Positions 16,542 to 26,218 of a DNA stretch of 64,000 nt are shown one piece after another; the stretch's first letter is position 1, and every line of letters begins with the position of its first letter. Both the position numbers and the translations under genes were made by a program. The DNA comes from Lachnospiraceae bacterium (GTDB lineage: Bacteria; Bacillota; Clostridia; Lachnospirales; Lachnospiraceae): positions 1 through 64,000 of the forward strand of contig JALESH010000086.1 in NCBI GenBank assembly GCA_022781985.1. The letters run 5' to 3'. The notes below the pieces were generated by a model. It was given only the letters and a program-made list of their open reading frames with translations. It was not told where the DNA came from and did no database searches.

Positions 16542-17384
16542 ATGTCAGAAAAAAAATTTAAAAAACAAAAAGATTTTAAAAAAGCGGTATTAGTCCTACT
16601 GGGTCTGGGGGCCGTATTCTTTGCGGGACGGGGAATCGGCTATCTGGCTGAAAGGGCAGAGCCGGTCTCTGCCATGGTCTTATCCTCTGAGAACTGGGGG
16701 CTTGGAGGTTATGGAGATGAAATCCAGCCTACCGGCATCGCCTCAGCTGAGGAATTGAAAAAATATGATGCTTACTATGTGGGGAGTGATAAGGAAAAGG
16801 TAATATACCTCACCTTTGATGCCGGCTATGAGAACGGCAATACGGCCCCTATTCTGGATGCTCTGAAAAAACACAATGCATCGGCCACCTTTTTTGTGGT
16901 AGGTCATTATCTGGAATCTGCTCCAGAGCTGGTGAAAAGGATGACAGAGGAGGGGCACACTGTTGGCAATCATACCTATCACCATCTGGATATGTCTCAG
17001 ATCTCAGACATGGATTCCTTCCGGAGGGAGATGGAGGATGTAGAAGCTCTCTTCCGGGAGATTACAGGGAAGAAGCTGACCATGTATTATCGTCCTCCCC
17101 AGGGGAAATACAGCCTGGAGAACCTGAGGATGGCGAAGGAGATGGGCTATCAGACCTTTTTCTGGAGCCTTGCCTATGTGGACTGGTATCAGGATAAGCA
17201 ACCCTCACGAGAGGAAGCTCTGGAGAAGCTGACCGGCAGGATCCATCCCGGTGCTGTCGTCCTGCTTCACAGTACCTCAAAAACCAATGGCGAGATAATG
17301 GATGAGTTATTGACCGAATGGGAAAATATGGGATACGGCTTCCGATCTTTGTCCGACCTGGTCAATAATAAACAGACCGGCTGA
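16542..17384 (+). CDS. PdaA-like polysaccharide deacetylase
   Basis: A 280-residue membrane-anchored NodB-fold deacetylase. A basic N-terminus and one transmembrane segment (about 14-36) place the domain outside the cell. Catalytic motifs are YLTFDAGYENGNT (motif 1), NHTYHHLD (motif 2, metal histidines), YRPPQGKYS (motif 3) and the late motif VVLLHSTSKT. Together these resemble the Bacillus PdaA family, which removes the acetyl group from muramic acid during spore cortex delta-lactam formation. In standard NodB enzymes motif 1 is TFDDG; PdaA enzymes have TFDNG, and here it is TFDAG. It is a single gene after the his terminator. A role in cortex or wall modification is inferred. Confidence 0.85.
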   Translation: MSEKKFKKQKDFKKAVLVLLGLGAVFFAGRGIGYLAERAEPVSAMVLSSENWGLGGYGDEIQPTGIASAEELKKYDAYYVGSDKEKVIYLTFDAGYENGNTAPILDALKKHNASATFFVVGHYLESAPELVKRMTEEGHTVGNHTYHHLDMSQISDMDSFRREMEDVEALFREITGKKLTMYYRPPQGKYSLENLRMAKEMGYQTFFWSLAYVDWYQDKQPSREEALEKLTGRIHPGAVVLLHSTSKTNGEIMDELLTEWENMGYGFRSLSDLVNNKQTG

Positions 17385-17473
17385 GTCAACAGCGAATAAA
17401 TCCTGTTTTTGCTGCATAGTCTGTCTTAAGGGATAACTGTGCAGCTGCACGGTCAGGGTTAGGAAGAGAATGG

Positions 17474-17845
17474 ATGGGAAATATTTCCACTGAACAAAAA
17501 TTACAGTTGATACAAAGGATCCGGGCGGAAAGCCAGAGCAATAGAATGACCATGCGCAGTCGGGAGAGGCTGCTCTATGAAACCGGGGCCGGACAGGAAA
17601 AGGAGCTTTATGCCTTGGAGCAGCCCATGGCTGAAATACATAGCAGGAGTTTTTCCTCCTTCAGGCTGAGGCTTGTGCTCTCTGTAGTCCTGTTCGGGGG
17701 ATTCCTGATCCTGGATGCCGGATACGGAGAGCTGGCAGGCATTTCTGCGGAGGAGCTCAGAACAGAAATTAACAGGGATTTTGATACCGGGCTGGAAGGC
17801 ACCTTTTTCGATTTTAAAAACAGCTTTCCCTATACCTTGTTTTGA
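17474..17845 (+). CDS. Small uncharacterised protein with one TM segment
   Basis: A 123-residue protein of unknown function. Residues 1-63 are hydrophilic and arginine-rich, followed by one hydrophobic segment at about 65-83 (LRLVLSVVLFGGFLILDAG) and a short acidic C-terminal tail. No motif is recognised. The ATG at 17474 has a weak upstream AGGA. Codon use and the absence of a competing frame support a real gene, but the evidence is moderate. It lies between the deacetylase and a DUF378 gene. Confidence 0.6.
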   Translation: MGNISTEQKLQLIQRIRAESQSNRMTMRSRERLLYETGAGQEKELYALEQPMAEIHSRSFSSFRLRLVLSVVLFGGFLILDAGYGELAGISAEELRTEINRDFDTGLEGTFFDFKNSFPYTLF

Positions 17846-17946
17846 TGGGCGGAATAATTTGTCGGATAAATCTTTTGTCCTGCATAAAAAAAGAAAAAAG
17901 TCCGAATACTATTTGGGAACGCTTGAATAGAGAAAGGAGAGTACCC

Positions 17947-18153
17947 ATGAAATACGCAAATTGCTTGGCTTTAACCCTTGTGATCATCGGTGCCGTCAAC
18001 TGGGGGCTGATCGGCTTTTTTCGGTTCAATCTGGTGTCGCTGATTTTTGGGGATATGACCTGGATATCCCGGATCATCTATGGCCTGGTCGGTCTTTGCG
18101 GGCTGTATCTTATATCTTTTTACCGTTTTCTGAATACAGAGGAATCGAGTTAG
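17947..18153 (+). CDS. DUF378 family membrane protein
   Basis: A 68-residue protein with two membrane segments (about 6-26 and 37-58) and the family hallmark IIGAVNWGLIGFFRFNLV followed by ISRIIYGLVGLCGLY. Function is unknown for the family. The start at 17947 is preceded by AAAGGAG at ideal spacing; an ATG further upstream would add a stretch unrelated to the family. A terminator follows directly. Confidence 0.85.
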   Translation: MKYANCLALTLVIIGAVNWGLIGFFRFNLVSLIFGDMTWISRIIYGLVGLCGLYLISFYRFLNTEESS

Positions 18154-18172
18154 GATTCAGGATTTATGCGGC

Positions 18173-18205
18173 AACGCTCACTTTCCCAGTGGGCGTTATT
18201 TTTTT
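18173..18205 (+). terminator. Terminator after the DUF378 gene
   Basis: AACGCTCAC (18173-18181) pairs with GTGGGCGTT (18189-18197) and is followed by ATTTTTTTT. Confidence 0.85.
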
Positions 18206-18252
18206 GCAGCAGTCCGGCCTTCCCTTTTTGAAAAATTGCCTGCATCACATTA

Positions 18253-18281
18253 TTGATAAAACCTGTTAATTTAACTATAAT
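18253..18281 (+). promoter_or_regulatory. Promoter of the radical SAM / RNase G unit
   Basis: TTGATA (18253-18258) and TATAAT (18276-18281) are spaced by 17 bp. The inferred start of transcription lies about 12 nt before the ATG at 18300, just in front of the AGGAGG ribosome site, so the leader would be very short. Confidence 0.6.
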
Positions 18282-18299
18282 AAAAACAGGAGGAATGCT

Positions 18300-20192
18300 A
18301 TGACAAAACAATATAGGGAGTCGGTAGACATGGAAAAGCTGGCTTTAAGCGATGAAATACTCTTAAAAATAGAAAAGCCCGCCCGGTATATCGGGAATGA
18401 GGTAAATTCAGTGACAAAGGAAAAGAGCAGGGTAGCCATCAGGATCGGGATGTGTTTTCCCGATGTTTACGAGATCGGCATGTCCCATCTGGGCATTCAG
18501 ATTTTATATGATATGTTCAACAGCTTTGAGGATGTCTGGTGTGAAAGGGTCTATTCGCCTTGGGTGGATCTGGATCGGATCATGAGACAGAACCACATCC
18601 CGCTCTTTGGGCTGGAGTCCCAGGAACCAGTGAAGCGCATGGATTTTCTTGCAATTACTATCCAATATGAGATGTGCTATACCAATATTCTGCAGGTGCT
18701 GGATCTGTCAGGGATTCCCCTGATGGCTGAGGAGAGGACCTGGGAGGATCCCATCGTGATCGGAGGGGGGCCCTGTGTATATAATCCGGAGCCGCTGGCA
18801 GTATTTTTTGATATCTTTTATATCGGTGAAGGGGAGACCCGGTATCGGGAACTTTTGGATTTGTATAAGGCTTCCAGAAGCAGAGGGGATTCCCGAAAGG
18901 AATTTCTGCGAAAGGCTGCCGGACTGCCGGGGATGTATGTGCCCTGCTTTTATGAGGTGAGCTACAGGGAGGATGGAACTATCCTGGCCATGGAACCCAT
19001 GGAAGAGGGGATTCCGGCAAAAATAACCAAAGAGATTGAGATGAATGTTTCTGATACCTATTATCCCAGGAAACCGGTGGTGCCCTTTATTAAGGTGACA
19101 CAGGACAGGGTGGTGCTGGAGATCCAGAGGGGCTGTATCAGAGGCTGCCGCTTCTGCCAGGCGGGGCAGGTCTATCGTCCGGTAAGGGAGAGAGATGTGG
19201 AGATGCTGAAGGAATATGCTGTCTCTATGCTGGAGAATACCGGCCATGAGGAAATCTCCTTAAGCTCCCTGAGCTCCAGTGACTACAGCAGGCTGCCTGA
19301 GCTGATCGGCTTTTTGATTGAGGAGTGCAGGAAAAAGAAAATCAATATTTCCCTTCCATCTCTCAGGATCGATGCTTTTTCCCTGGATGTGATGAGCAAG
19401 GTACAGGATGTCAAAAAGAGCAGTCTGACCTTTGCGCCGGAGGCGGGCAGTCAGAGGCTTCGGAATGTGATCAATAAGGGGCTGACTGAGGATGTGATAC
19501 TGAAGGGGGCGGCTATGGCCTTCCAGGGGGGCTGGACCAGGGTGAAGCTCTACTTCATGCTGGGGCTTCCCGGGGAAACAGAGGAGGATATCCGTGGGAT
19601 TGCCGATCTATGCAATAAGATAGCGGCAGCCTTTTTTGAAAACGTTCCAAAGGATAAGAGGGTGAACGGAAAGGTGCAGATCGTGGCCAGCACCTCCTTC
19701 TTTGTGCCCAAACCCTTTACTCCTTTCCAGTGGTCCGGTATGTGTACCAAAGAGGAGTTCCTGGACAAGGCTCACCTGACCAGGGTCCGGATCAGGGAGC
19801 AGCTCAATCAGAAAAGTATCAAATATAATTGGCACGAGGCAGATGTGAGCGTGCTGGAGGGGGTGCTTGCCCGGGGTGACAGGAAGATCTCCCGTGTGAT
19901 CCTGAAGGCCTACGAAAAGGGCTGTATCTTCGATGCCTGGAGTGAATACTTCCGCAATGACCTGTGGATGGAGGCCTTCGAGGAGTGCGGCATTGACATT
20001 GGATTTTATACCAGCCGGGAGAGGACGCCGGAGGAGGTTTTTCCCTGGGATTTCATAGACTGTGGTGTGACCAGGGAGTTTCTTCTGAGGGAATGGCAGA
20101 AGGCGGTGGCGGAAACGGGTACCCCAAACTGCCGGGTGCAGTGCCAGGGCTGTGGTGCAAACCGGTTTGGCGGCGGTGTTTGCTTTGAATGA
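18300..20192 (+). CDS. Radical SAM protein, TIGR03960 type
   Basis: A 630-residue radical SAM protein with an N-terminal B12-binding-like domain (about 45-190; RIGMCFPDVYEIGMSHLG) and a radical SAM core with the cluster motif RGCIRGCRFCQAG (CxxxCxxC). The C-terminus has another cysteine cluster, CRVQCQGCGANRFGGGVC. This family is found next to, or fused with, the DUF2344 protein encoded immediately downstream. The reaction is not known; RNA modification has been a common guess because ribosomal genes lie nearby. A strong AGGAGG supports the start at 18300. Confidence 0.9.
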   Translation: MTKQYRESVDMEKLALSDEILLKIEKPARYIGNEVNSVTKEKSRVAIRIGMCFPDVYEIGMSHLGIQILYDMFNSFEDVWCERVYSPWVDLDRIMRQNHIPLFGLESQEPVKRMDFLAITIQYEMCYTNILQVLDLSGIPLMAEERTWEDPIVIGGGPCVYNPEPLAVFFDIFYIGEGETRYRELLDLYKASRSRGDSRKEFLRKAAGLPGMYVPCFYEVSYREDGTILAMEPMEEGIPAKITKEIEMNVSDTYYPRKPVVPFIKVTQDRVVLEIQRGCIRGCRFCQAGQVYRPVRERDVEMLKEYAVSMLENTGHEEISLSSLSSSDYSRLPELIGFLIEECRKKKINISLPSLRIDAFSLDVMSKVQDVKKSSLTFAPEAGSQRLRNVINKGLTEDVILKGAAMAFQGGWTRVKLYFMLGLPGETEEDIRGIADLCNKIAAAFFENVPKDKRVNGKVQIVASTSFFVPKPFTPFQWSGMCTKEEFLDKAHLTRVRIREQLNQKSIKYNWHEADVSVLEGVLARGDRKISRVILKAYEKGCIFDAWSEYFRNDLWMEAFEECGIDIGFYTSRERTPEEVFPWDFIDCGVTREFLLREWQKAVAETGTPNCRVQCQGCGANRFGGGVCFE

Positions 20193-20227
20193 TTTCGGAA
20201 AAATTGCGGAAAGGAAACAAGGTTCAG

Positions 20228-20953
20228 ATGAAGTTAAGGATAAAATTCGCAAAGACAGGTGTGATGCGCTTTGTGGGACACCTGGATGTGATGAGATATT
20301 TCCAGAAGGCCATCCGAAGGGCAGGGATCGACATCGCCTATTCCGGGGGCTTCAGCCCCCATCAGATCATGTCCTTTGCGGCGCCTCTTGGCCTGGGACT
20401 GCAAAGCCGGGGGGAATATATGGATATTGAAGTAAATTCTTATACCAGCTCGGAGGATATGAAACAAAGACTGAATCAGACCATGGTGCCCGGCATGGAG
20501 GTGCTGAGCGTCACCATGCTGGGCGATCAGGAAAAAAATGCCATGGCCAGCGTTGCTGCGGCAGAGTATTCTGTTCGCTTCAGGAAAGGCTGTGAGCCGG
20601 ATTTTGACTGGGTCAGCCGATTGAAGCTTTTTTATGACAAGCCTTCTGTCATGGTGACAAAGCAGACAAAAAAAAGCCGGCTGGAGGTGGATTTAAAGCC
20701 GGCCATCTATTCTCTGTCTGTATCCGAGTCTGCATCAGACGGCCGGGACAGGGCGGAGATCCGAATGTTTGTGGATGCCAGCAGCGCGGGAAATGTGAAG
20801 CCCCGGATGATCCTGGAGGCATTTCTGGCTGAAAACGGCAGGACCCTGGACGAAGCTGCCCTGGAGATTACCAGAGAAGATACTTATACCAATACAGGGA
20901 CGGCGGAACAGCCGGTATTTGTTCCCCTGGATGCAGTAGGAAGGGCTTTCTGA
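20228..20953 (+). CDS. DUF2344 radical-SAM-linked protein (TIGR03936 type)
   Basis: This 241-residue protein is the regular partner of TIGR03960 radical SAM enzymes; some species fuse the two. The family start KLRIKFAKTGVMRFVGHLDVMR and the segment IDIAYSGGFSPHQIMSFAAPLGLGLQSRGEY are clear. The ATG at 20228 is chosen because AAGG lies five bases before it and the homologous region starts there; an earlier ATG at 20189 overlaps the upstream stop without a ribosome site. Function unknown, presumably in the same reaction as its neighbour. Confidence 0.88.
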   Translation: MKLRIKFAKTGVMRFVGHLDVMRYFQKAIRRAGIDIAYSGGFSPHQIMSFAAPLGLGLQSRGEYMDIEVNSYTSSEDMKQRLNQTMVPGMEVLSVTMLGDQEKNAMASVAAAEYSVRFRKGCEPDFDWVSRLKLFYDKPSVMVTKQTKKSRLEVDLKPAIYSLSVSESASDGRDRAEIRMFVDASSAGNVKPRMILEAFLAENGRTLDEAALEITREDTYTNTGTAEQPVFVPLDAVGRAF

Positions 20954-20955
20954 GT

Positions 20956-22143
20956 ATGGATAAAAAATGTATTATCTTAAAGAGAGAGGGAAAAATCCTC
21001 TCCCTGGTTTTTCACGGAAACCGGCTGGTCAGGGCCGGAGCGGAGGATGAGGGGGGCGGCATTCTGGGCCGTATCCATATCGCCCGTGTCAAGGATGTGG
21101 TAAATAGTATCCATGCTGCATTTGTGGAAATCCAGCCGGGAGTCCGCTGTTTTCTCAGCCTGAGGGAGGTACGGAAGCCCCTTCTGCTGAACCGTGAGTA
21201 TGACGGCCGCCTGCTGGCCGAAGATGAGCTTCTGGTGCAGGTGAACAAAGAGGCCATAGGGAACAAACCGCCCTCCGTTACCTGCAATGTTTCCCTGGAC
21301 GGAAAATACTGTGTCCTGTCCCTGGGAAAGCCCGGGATCTCATATTCGGCCAAGCTGTCGGCAAAGGCCAGGGTAAGGATCGCCAAAGGACTGGAGGATG
21401 GGGAGCGGGGCATGGATAAATTCGGCATCATCATCCGTACCAATGCCAGAGACCTGCAGGAGGAGCTGGCTCCCCTGAGGGAGGAGATCTGCAGGCTTTC
21501 CGGAACGATGGAGGAATTGCTGAGGATTGCTCCCTTTCGTACCTGCTTTTCTCTTCTCTATGAAAAGCCTCCGGCCTATCTGACCGGGCTCAGGGATATG
21601 TATGCAGGACAGTATGAGGAAATCCTTACGGACGACAGGGAAATCTTTGAAAAAATAAGTGTCTTTTCCGGGATGCATCCGGAATTTGCCCTGCCCCCCG
21701 CCAGGCTTTATCAGGATGTTCGGCTCCCCCTTGGCAGGCTCTATGGGGTAGAAAAGCATCTGCAGCAGGCTCTGGGCAGAAAAGTCTGGATGAGGTCGGG
21801 AGGCTATCTGATCATAGAACCCACAGAGGCTCTGACTGTGATCGATGTCAACAGCGGAAAAGCAGAGACAGGAAAGAGGGGGGAGGAGGCTTATTTCAGG
21901 ATCAACATGGAGGCTGCAGAGGAGATTGCAGTGCAGCTGGCCCTTCGGAATATCTCCGGCATCATTGTCATTGATTTTATCAGTATGGCCGGGGAAGAGG
22001 AGCGCAGAAGGCTGATGGCCCATTTCGGCGACCTGCTGAAAAGGGATGCCGTAAGAAGCAGGCTGGTGGACATCACGGCACTGGGACTGGTAGAGGTCAC
22101 CAGGATGAAGATCAGCAGACCCCTGAAGGAACAGCTGGGCTGA
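20956..22143 (+). CDS. rng: Ribonuclease G/E family endoribonuclease
   Basis: A 395-residue Rne/Rng-type enzyme that cuts single-stranded RNA in rRNA or tRNA maturation. It shows an S1-like domain (ILGRIHIARVKDVVNSIHAAFVEI), the catalytic DNase-I-like core with VIDVNSGKAETGK, and IIVIDFISM with the metal-binding aspartates. It ends at VEVTRMKISRPLKEQLG. The zinc-link region and the long C-terminal scaffold of RNase E are absent, so this is the compact Firmicutes form. Its start lies two bases after the DUF2344 stop, so the three genes form one unit. Confidence 0.92.
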   Translation: MDKKCIILKREGKILSLVFHGNRLVRAGAEDEGGGILGRIHIARVKDVVNSIHAAFVEIQPGVRCFLSLREVRKPLLLNREYDGRLLAEDELLVQVNKEAIGNKPPSVTCNVSLDGKYCVLSLGKPGISYSAKLSAKARVRIAKGLEDGERGMDKFGIIIRTNARDLQEELAPLREEICRLSGTMEELLRIAPFRTCFSLLYEKPPAYLTGLRDMYAGQYEEILTDDREIFEKISVFSGMHPEFALPPARLYQDVRLPLGRLYGVEKHLQQALGRKVWMRSGGYLIIEPTEALTVIDVNSGKAETGKRGEEAYFRINMEAAEEIAVQLALRNISGIIVIDFISMAGEEERRRLMAHFGDLLKRDAVRSRLVDITALGLVEVTRMKISRPLKEQLG

Positions 22144-22188
22144 AGGGATAAGCCTGGCAAAACAGCGGAAAAGGACAGAGGAGGTTCC

Positions 22189-22755
22189 ATGCAATTTATA
22201 AAACTGGAAAAGGTGAAGGATGGTAAGTACCTGAAAAATTATGAGCTTACTTATCTGAATAAGGCTGGGAAGGAAAAAAAGTATGAAATCGTCAGCCGCA
22301 GGGAGCTGAAAAGTGTGGAGGATATCGGACAGAAGGCCAGTGGCCTGTCCATTGCAGCGGTAAACGGAGACAGGCTTTTGCTGCTGCGGGAATTCCGTAT
22401 GGGAATCAACAGAAGCATTTACAATCTCTGTGCAGGCATGCTGGAGGAAGGGGAGACGATTGAGGAATGTGCGGCCAGAGAGCTGTACGAGGAGACAGGG
22501 CTTACTGTAAAGAAAATCATCGACATCCTGCCCGCCTCCTATGCTGCCGTAGCTATTTCCGATACCATGACCCATATCGTATTTGCCCAGGCTGAGGGCA
22601 GCTTCCAGGATCATACCTCGGATAATGAGATGATTGAAGCGGGATTTTATACACGGGAAGAGGTGGCAGCACTTTTAAGGCAGGAGAAATTCAGTTCCAG
22701 GGCACAGATGACTGCCTATTTTTTCTCAAAGGGCCTTTTTCCGTCCTTAAATTAG
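22189..22755 (+). CDS. Nudix hydrolase (ADP-ribose pyrophosphatase-like)
   Basis: A 188-residue Nudix hydrolase. The Nudix box GMLEEGETIEECAARELYEETGL matches GX5EX7REUXEEXGU. The N-terminal beta-strand region and the segment VNGDRLLLLREFRMGINR resemble ADP-ribose and nucleoside-diphosphate-sugar pyrophosphatases. The specific substrate is not certain. It lies 45 bp downstream of RNase G with GAGGAGG before the ATG. Confidence 0.88.
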   Translation: MQFIKLEKVKDGKYLKNYELTYLNKAGKEKKYEIVSRRELKSVEDIGQKASGLSIAAVNGDRLLLLREFRMGINRSIYNLCAGMLEEGETIEECAARELYEETGLTVKKIIDILPASYAAVAISDTMTHIVFAQAEGSFQDHTSDNEMIEAGFYTREEVAALLRQEKFSSRAQMTAYFFSKGLFPSLN

Positions 22756-22764
22756 TTTTATGGC

Positions 22765-22793
22765 TTGACATTGCAAAATCGAAATGATAGACT
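22765..22793 (+). promoter_or_regulatory. Promoter of the rplU-prp-rpmA unit
   Basis: TTGACA (22765-22770) and TAGACT (22788-22793) with a 17-bp spacer precede the L21 leader. Confidence 0.7.
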
Positions 22794-22799
22794 ATTGGA

Positions 22800-22885
22800 G
22801 TATGCCGCATAGATAGGCTTAAGTGTGTCCCGGGCGGACACCGCCGACCCTAGCGAGTAAAACAGACATGGTCTGTATAATAGGA
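22800..22885 (+). ncRNA. Ribosomal protein L21 leader
   Basis: The untranslated region before rplU contains a structured GC-rich segment (GTGTCCCGGGCGGACACC, near 22825, self-complementary as GTGTCC/GGACAC) followed by CGCCGACCCTAGCGAG. Position and composition match the Firmicutes L21 leader family, thought to be bound by L21 or L27 for autoregulation. Boundaries are approximate. Confidence 0.7.
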
Positions 22886-22893
22886 GGTGCAAT

Positions 22894-23199
22894 ATGTACG
22901 CAATTATTGCCACAGGTGGAAAGCAGTATAAGGTTTCCGAGGGCGATGTGATCAAGGTTGAAAAGCTGGATGCAGAGCCCGGAAGTGCTGTTACCTTTGA
23001 TCAGGTAATGGCGATTAGTGACAATGGTCTGAAGGTTGGCGGCGATGTGGCCGGCTCTACCGTAACTGCTACCGTTATGGAGCAGGGAAAAGGGAAGAAG
23101 ATCATTGTTTACAAGTATAAGAGAAAAACCGGCTACCACAAGAAAAACGGTCATAGGCAAGCATACACACAGGTGAAGATTGACAAAATCAATGCATAG
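22894..23199 (+). CDS. rplU: 50S ribosomal protein L21
   Basis: A 101-residue L21 with the full family sequence: [20 protein letters not shown] at the start and [22 protein letters not shown] near the C-terminus. It binds 23S rRNA in the large subunit. AGGAGG lies ideally before the ATG. It opens the conserved unit rplU-prp-rpmA. Confidence 0.98.
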   Translation: MYAIIATGGKQYKVSEGDVIKVEKLDAEPGSAVTFDQVMAISDNGLKVGGDVAGSTVTATVMEQGKGKKIIVYKYKRKTGYHKKNGHRQAYTQVKIDKINA

Positions 23200-23202
23200 A
23201 TT

Positions 23203-23532
23203 ATGACTAAGGTTATCATTAGGAAAACGACAGACGGAGAATTCAGGGAATTCAGCTGTACCGGACATGCCGGCTTTGCATACAGCGGAAGCGATATTGT
23301 ATGTGCCGCCATATCCATTCTGGTAATCAATACCATTAATTCTATGGAGAAGCTTGCCGGTGAAGAGCTGGAGACGGCGGCCGATGAAAAAGCCGGCTCT
23401 ATTGCATGCCGTTTCAGAAGACGGCCTTCTGAGGGAGGGAGGCTTCTGATGGATTCCATGATACTTGGCCTGTTCCATATCGAAAAGCAATATGGCAGTA
23501 AGTATTTAGCAGTTATATTTGAGGAGGTGTAA
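23203..23532 (+). CDS. prp: Ribosomal-processing cysteine protease Prp
   Basis: Prp (YsxB) is a cysteine protease that removes the N-terminal extension of ribosomal protein L27 in Firmicutes and a few other groups. The catalytic histidine lies in [11 protein letters not shown] and the cysteine in DIVCAAIS, as in characterised family members. The 109-residue protein is encoded between rplU and rpmA, the invariant order. Its gene ends four bases before the start of rpmA, so expression is coupled to that of its substrate. Confidence 0.95.
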   Translation: MTKVIIRKTTDGEFREFSCTGHAGFAYSGSDIVCAAISILVINTINSMEKLAGEELETAADEKAGSIACRFRRRPSEGGRLLMDSMILGLFHIEKQYGSKYLAVIFEEV

Positions 23533-23536
23533 GGCT

Positions 23537-23821
23537 ATGTTGAATATGAACCTTCAGTTTTTCGCTCATAAAAAGGGTGTAGGTTCCACCAAGAACGGCA
23601 GAGATTCCGAATCCAAGAGACTTGGTGCGAAGAGGGCTGACGGGCAGTTCGTTAAGGCAGGAAATATTCTGTACAGGCAGCGCGGAACAAAGATTCATCC
23701 GGGCATCAATGTAGGAAGAGGCGGAGATGACACTTTATTCGCATTAGTAGACGGTGTACTTAGATTCGAAAGAAAAGGAAGAGACAAAAAACAAGCTTCC
23801 GTATATCCTGTAGAGCAGTAG
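23537..23821 (+). CDS. rpmA: 50S ribosomal protein L27 with cleavable N-terminal extension
   Basis: A 94-residue L27. Mature L27 begins [15 protein letters not shown], whose N-terminus reaches the peptidyl transferase centre. Here it is preceded by MLNMNLQFF, the extension that Prp cuts after the two phenylalanines. The ATG at 23537 has GAGGAGG upstream; an ATG at 23519 would overlap prp and add unrelated residues. Confidence 0.97.
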   Translation: MLNMNLQFFAHKKGVGSTKNGRDSESKRLGAKRADGQFVKAGNILYRQRGTKIHPGINVGRGGDDTLFALVDGVLRFERKGRDKKQASVYPVEQ

Positions 23822-23833
23822 TACGAACGAATC

Positions 23834-23869
23834 GGGCTTCAAACATATCTAATGTTTGAAGCCCTTTTT
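23834..23869 (+). terminator. Terminator after rpmA
   Basis: GGGCTTCAAACAT pairs perfectly with ATGTTTGAAGCCC around a five-base loop, followed by TTTTT. Confidence 0.92.
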
Positions 23870-23871
23870 GA

Positions 23872-25212
<1,341 letters not shown>

Positions 25213-25241
25213 CAGTTAGAAAATGAATGGAGCATTGACCT

Positions 25242-25532
25242 ATGACAAGTAAGCAGAGAAGTTATTTAAAGAGTCTGGCAAACAGCCTGGAGCCTGTGAT
25301 CCAGGTGGGAAAGTCCGGTCTTTCACCGGAGGTGACCCAGGCTGTTTCAGAAGCGTTCCATACCCGCGAGCTGATTAAGATCGGCGTATTGAAGAACTGT
25401 GCCGATGATCCCAGAAGCATTGCTGAAATGCTGGCAGGGAGGACACATTCCCAGGTGGTGCAGGTGATCGGCAAAAAAATCATACTCTATAAAGAGAGCA
25501 GGGAGCATAAACGAATCATTCTTCCATCCTGA
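25242..25532 (+). CDS. yhbY: YhbY-family RNA-binding protein (CRM domain)
   Basis: A 96-residue single CRM-domain protein. The family pattern is visible in KQRSYLKSLANSLEPVIQVGKSGLSPEV and the HTRELIKIGVLKN region. YhbY associates with pre-50S particles and probably assists ribosome assembly. It sits in the standard order obgE-yhbY-nadD. Confidence 0.93.
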   Translation: MTSKQRSYLKSLANSLEPVIQVGKSGLSPEVTQAVSEAFHTRELIKIGVLKNCADDPRSIAEMLAGRTHSQVVQVIGKKIILYKESREHKRIILPS

Positions 25533-25550
25533 GAAGGGGGATTGGCGCAT

Positions 25551-26162
25551 ATGCAGAGAAAGAAAATCGGAATCATGGGTGGTACCTTCAACCCCATACA
25601 CATGGGACACCTCCTGTTGGCAGAGCAGGCAAAGGAAAGCTTTTGTCTGGATCAGGTGCTCTTTATCCCCAGCGGCTGTCCCTACATGAAGGATCAGAGA
25701 GAGGTGGCAGACAAATATATGCGGCTGGAGATGGCCAGGCTGGCTATAGCGGATAATCCGGCCTTTCAGCTTTCTGCCATGGAAGTAGAGCGGGAGGGAG
25801 ACAGCTACACCTTCGAAACGCTTGCGGCCCTGAGGGAGAAGGAGGCGGAGGCGGATTTCTATTTTATAGCCGGGGCCGACAGCATCTTTGATATGGAGAG
25901 GTGGAAGAACCCGGAAGCTGTTTTTGGATACTGTACCATACTGGCTGCTGTCCGGGAAGGAGAGGACAGCCTGAAGCTGGAAAAAGGGATTTCCCGCCTC
26001 AGAATACAATACAATGCCTGTGTGAAACAGATCCCCATGAAGGAAATCGGCATCTCCTCCACAGATATCAGAAACCGGCTGAAAAGGGGAATGTCTGTCC
26101 GCTACATGGTTCCTGATCCGGTCATTTCTTATATAGAGAAAAATCATTTATATGGCTTGTAA
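25551..26162 (+). CDS. nadD: Nicotinate-nucleotide adenylyltransferase
   Basis: NadD joins ATP and nicotinate mononucleotide to give deamido-NAD. The nucleotidyltransferase signature GGTFNPIHMGHLLLAEQ is at the N-terminus, and SSTDIRNRLKRGMSVRYMVP near the C-terminus. Its 203 residues are typical. The ATG at 25551 has a GGGGG ribosome site ten bases upstream; a TTG nine bases earlier is a less likely start. Confidence 0.95.
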   Translation: MQRKKIGIMGGTFNPIHMGHLLLAEQAKESFCLDQVLFIPSGCPYMKDQREVADKYMRLEMARLAIADNPAFQLSAMEVEREGDSYTFETLAALREKEAEADFYFIAGADSIFDMERWKNPEAVFGYCTILAAVREGEDSLKLEKGISRLRIQYNACVKQIPMKEIGISSTDIRNRLKRGMSVRYMVPDPVISYIEKNHLYGL

Positions 26163-26218
26163 GACAGAAACCAATCATTTATATGGGAAAACAGGAGCGG
26201 GAAAGGAGTCGTTACAGG

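Noticed and set aside
21340-22614. A 424-codon minus-strand frame opposite rng and the Nudix gene
   Set aside because: It crosses the boundary of two well-supported genes and shows cysteine/histidine-rich random composition.
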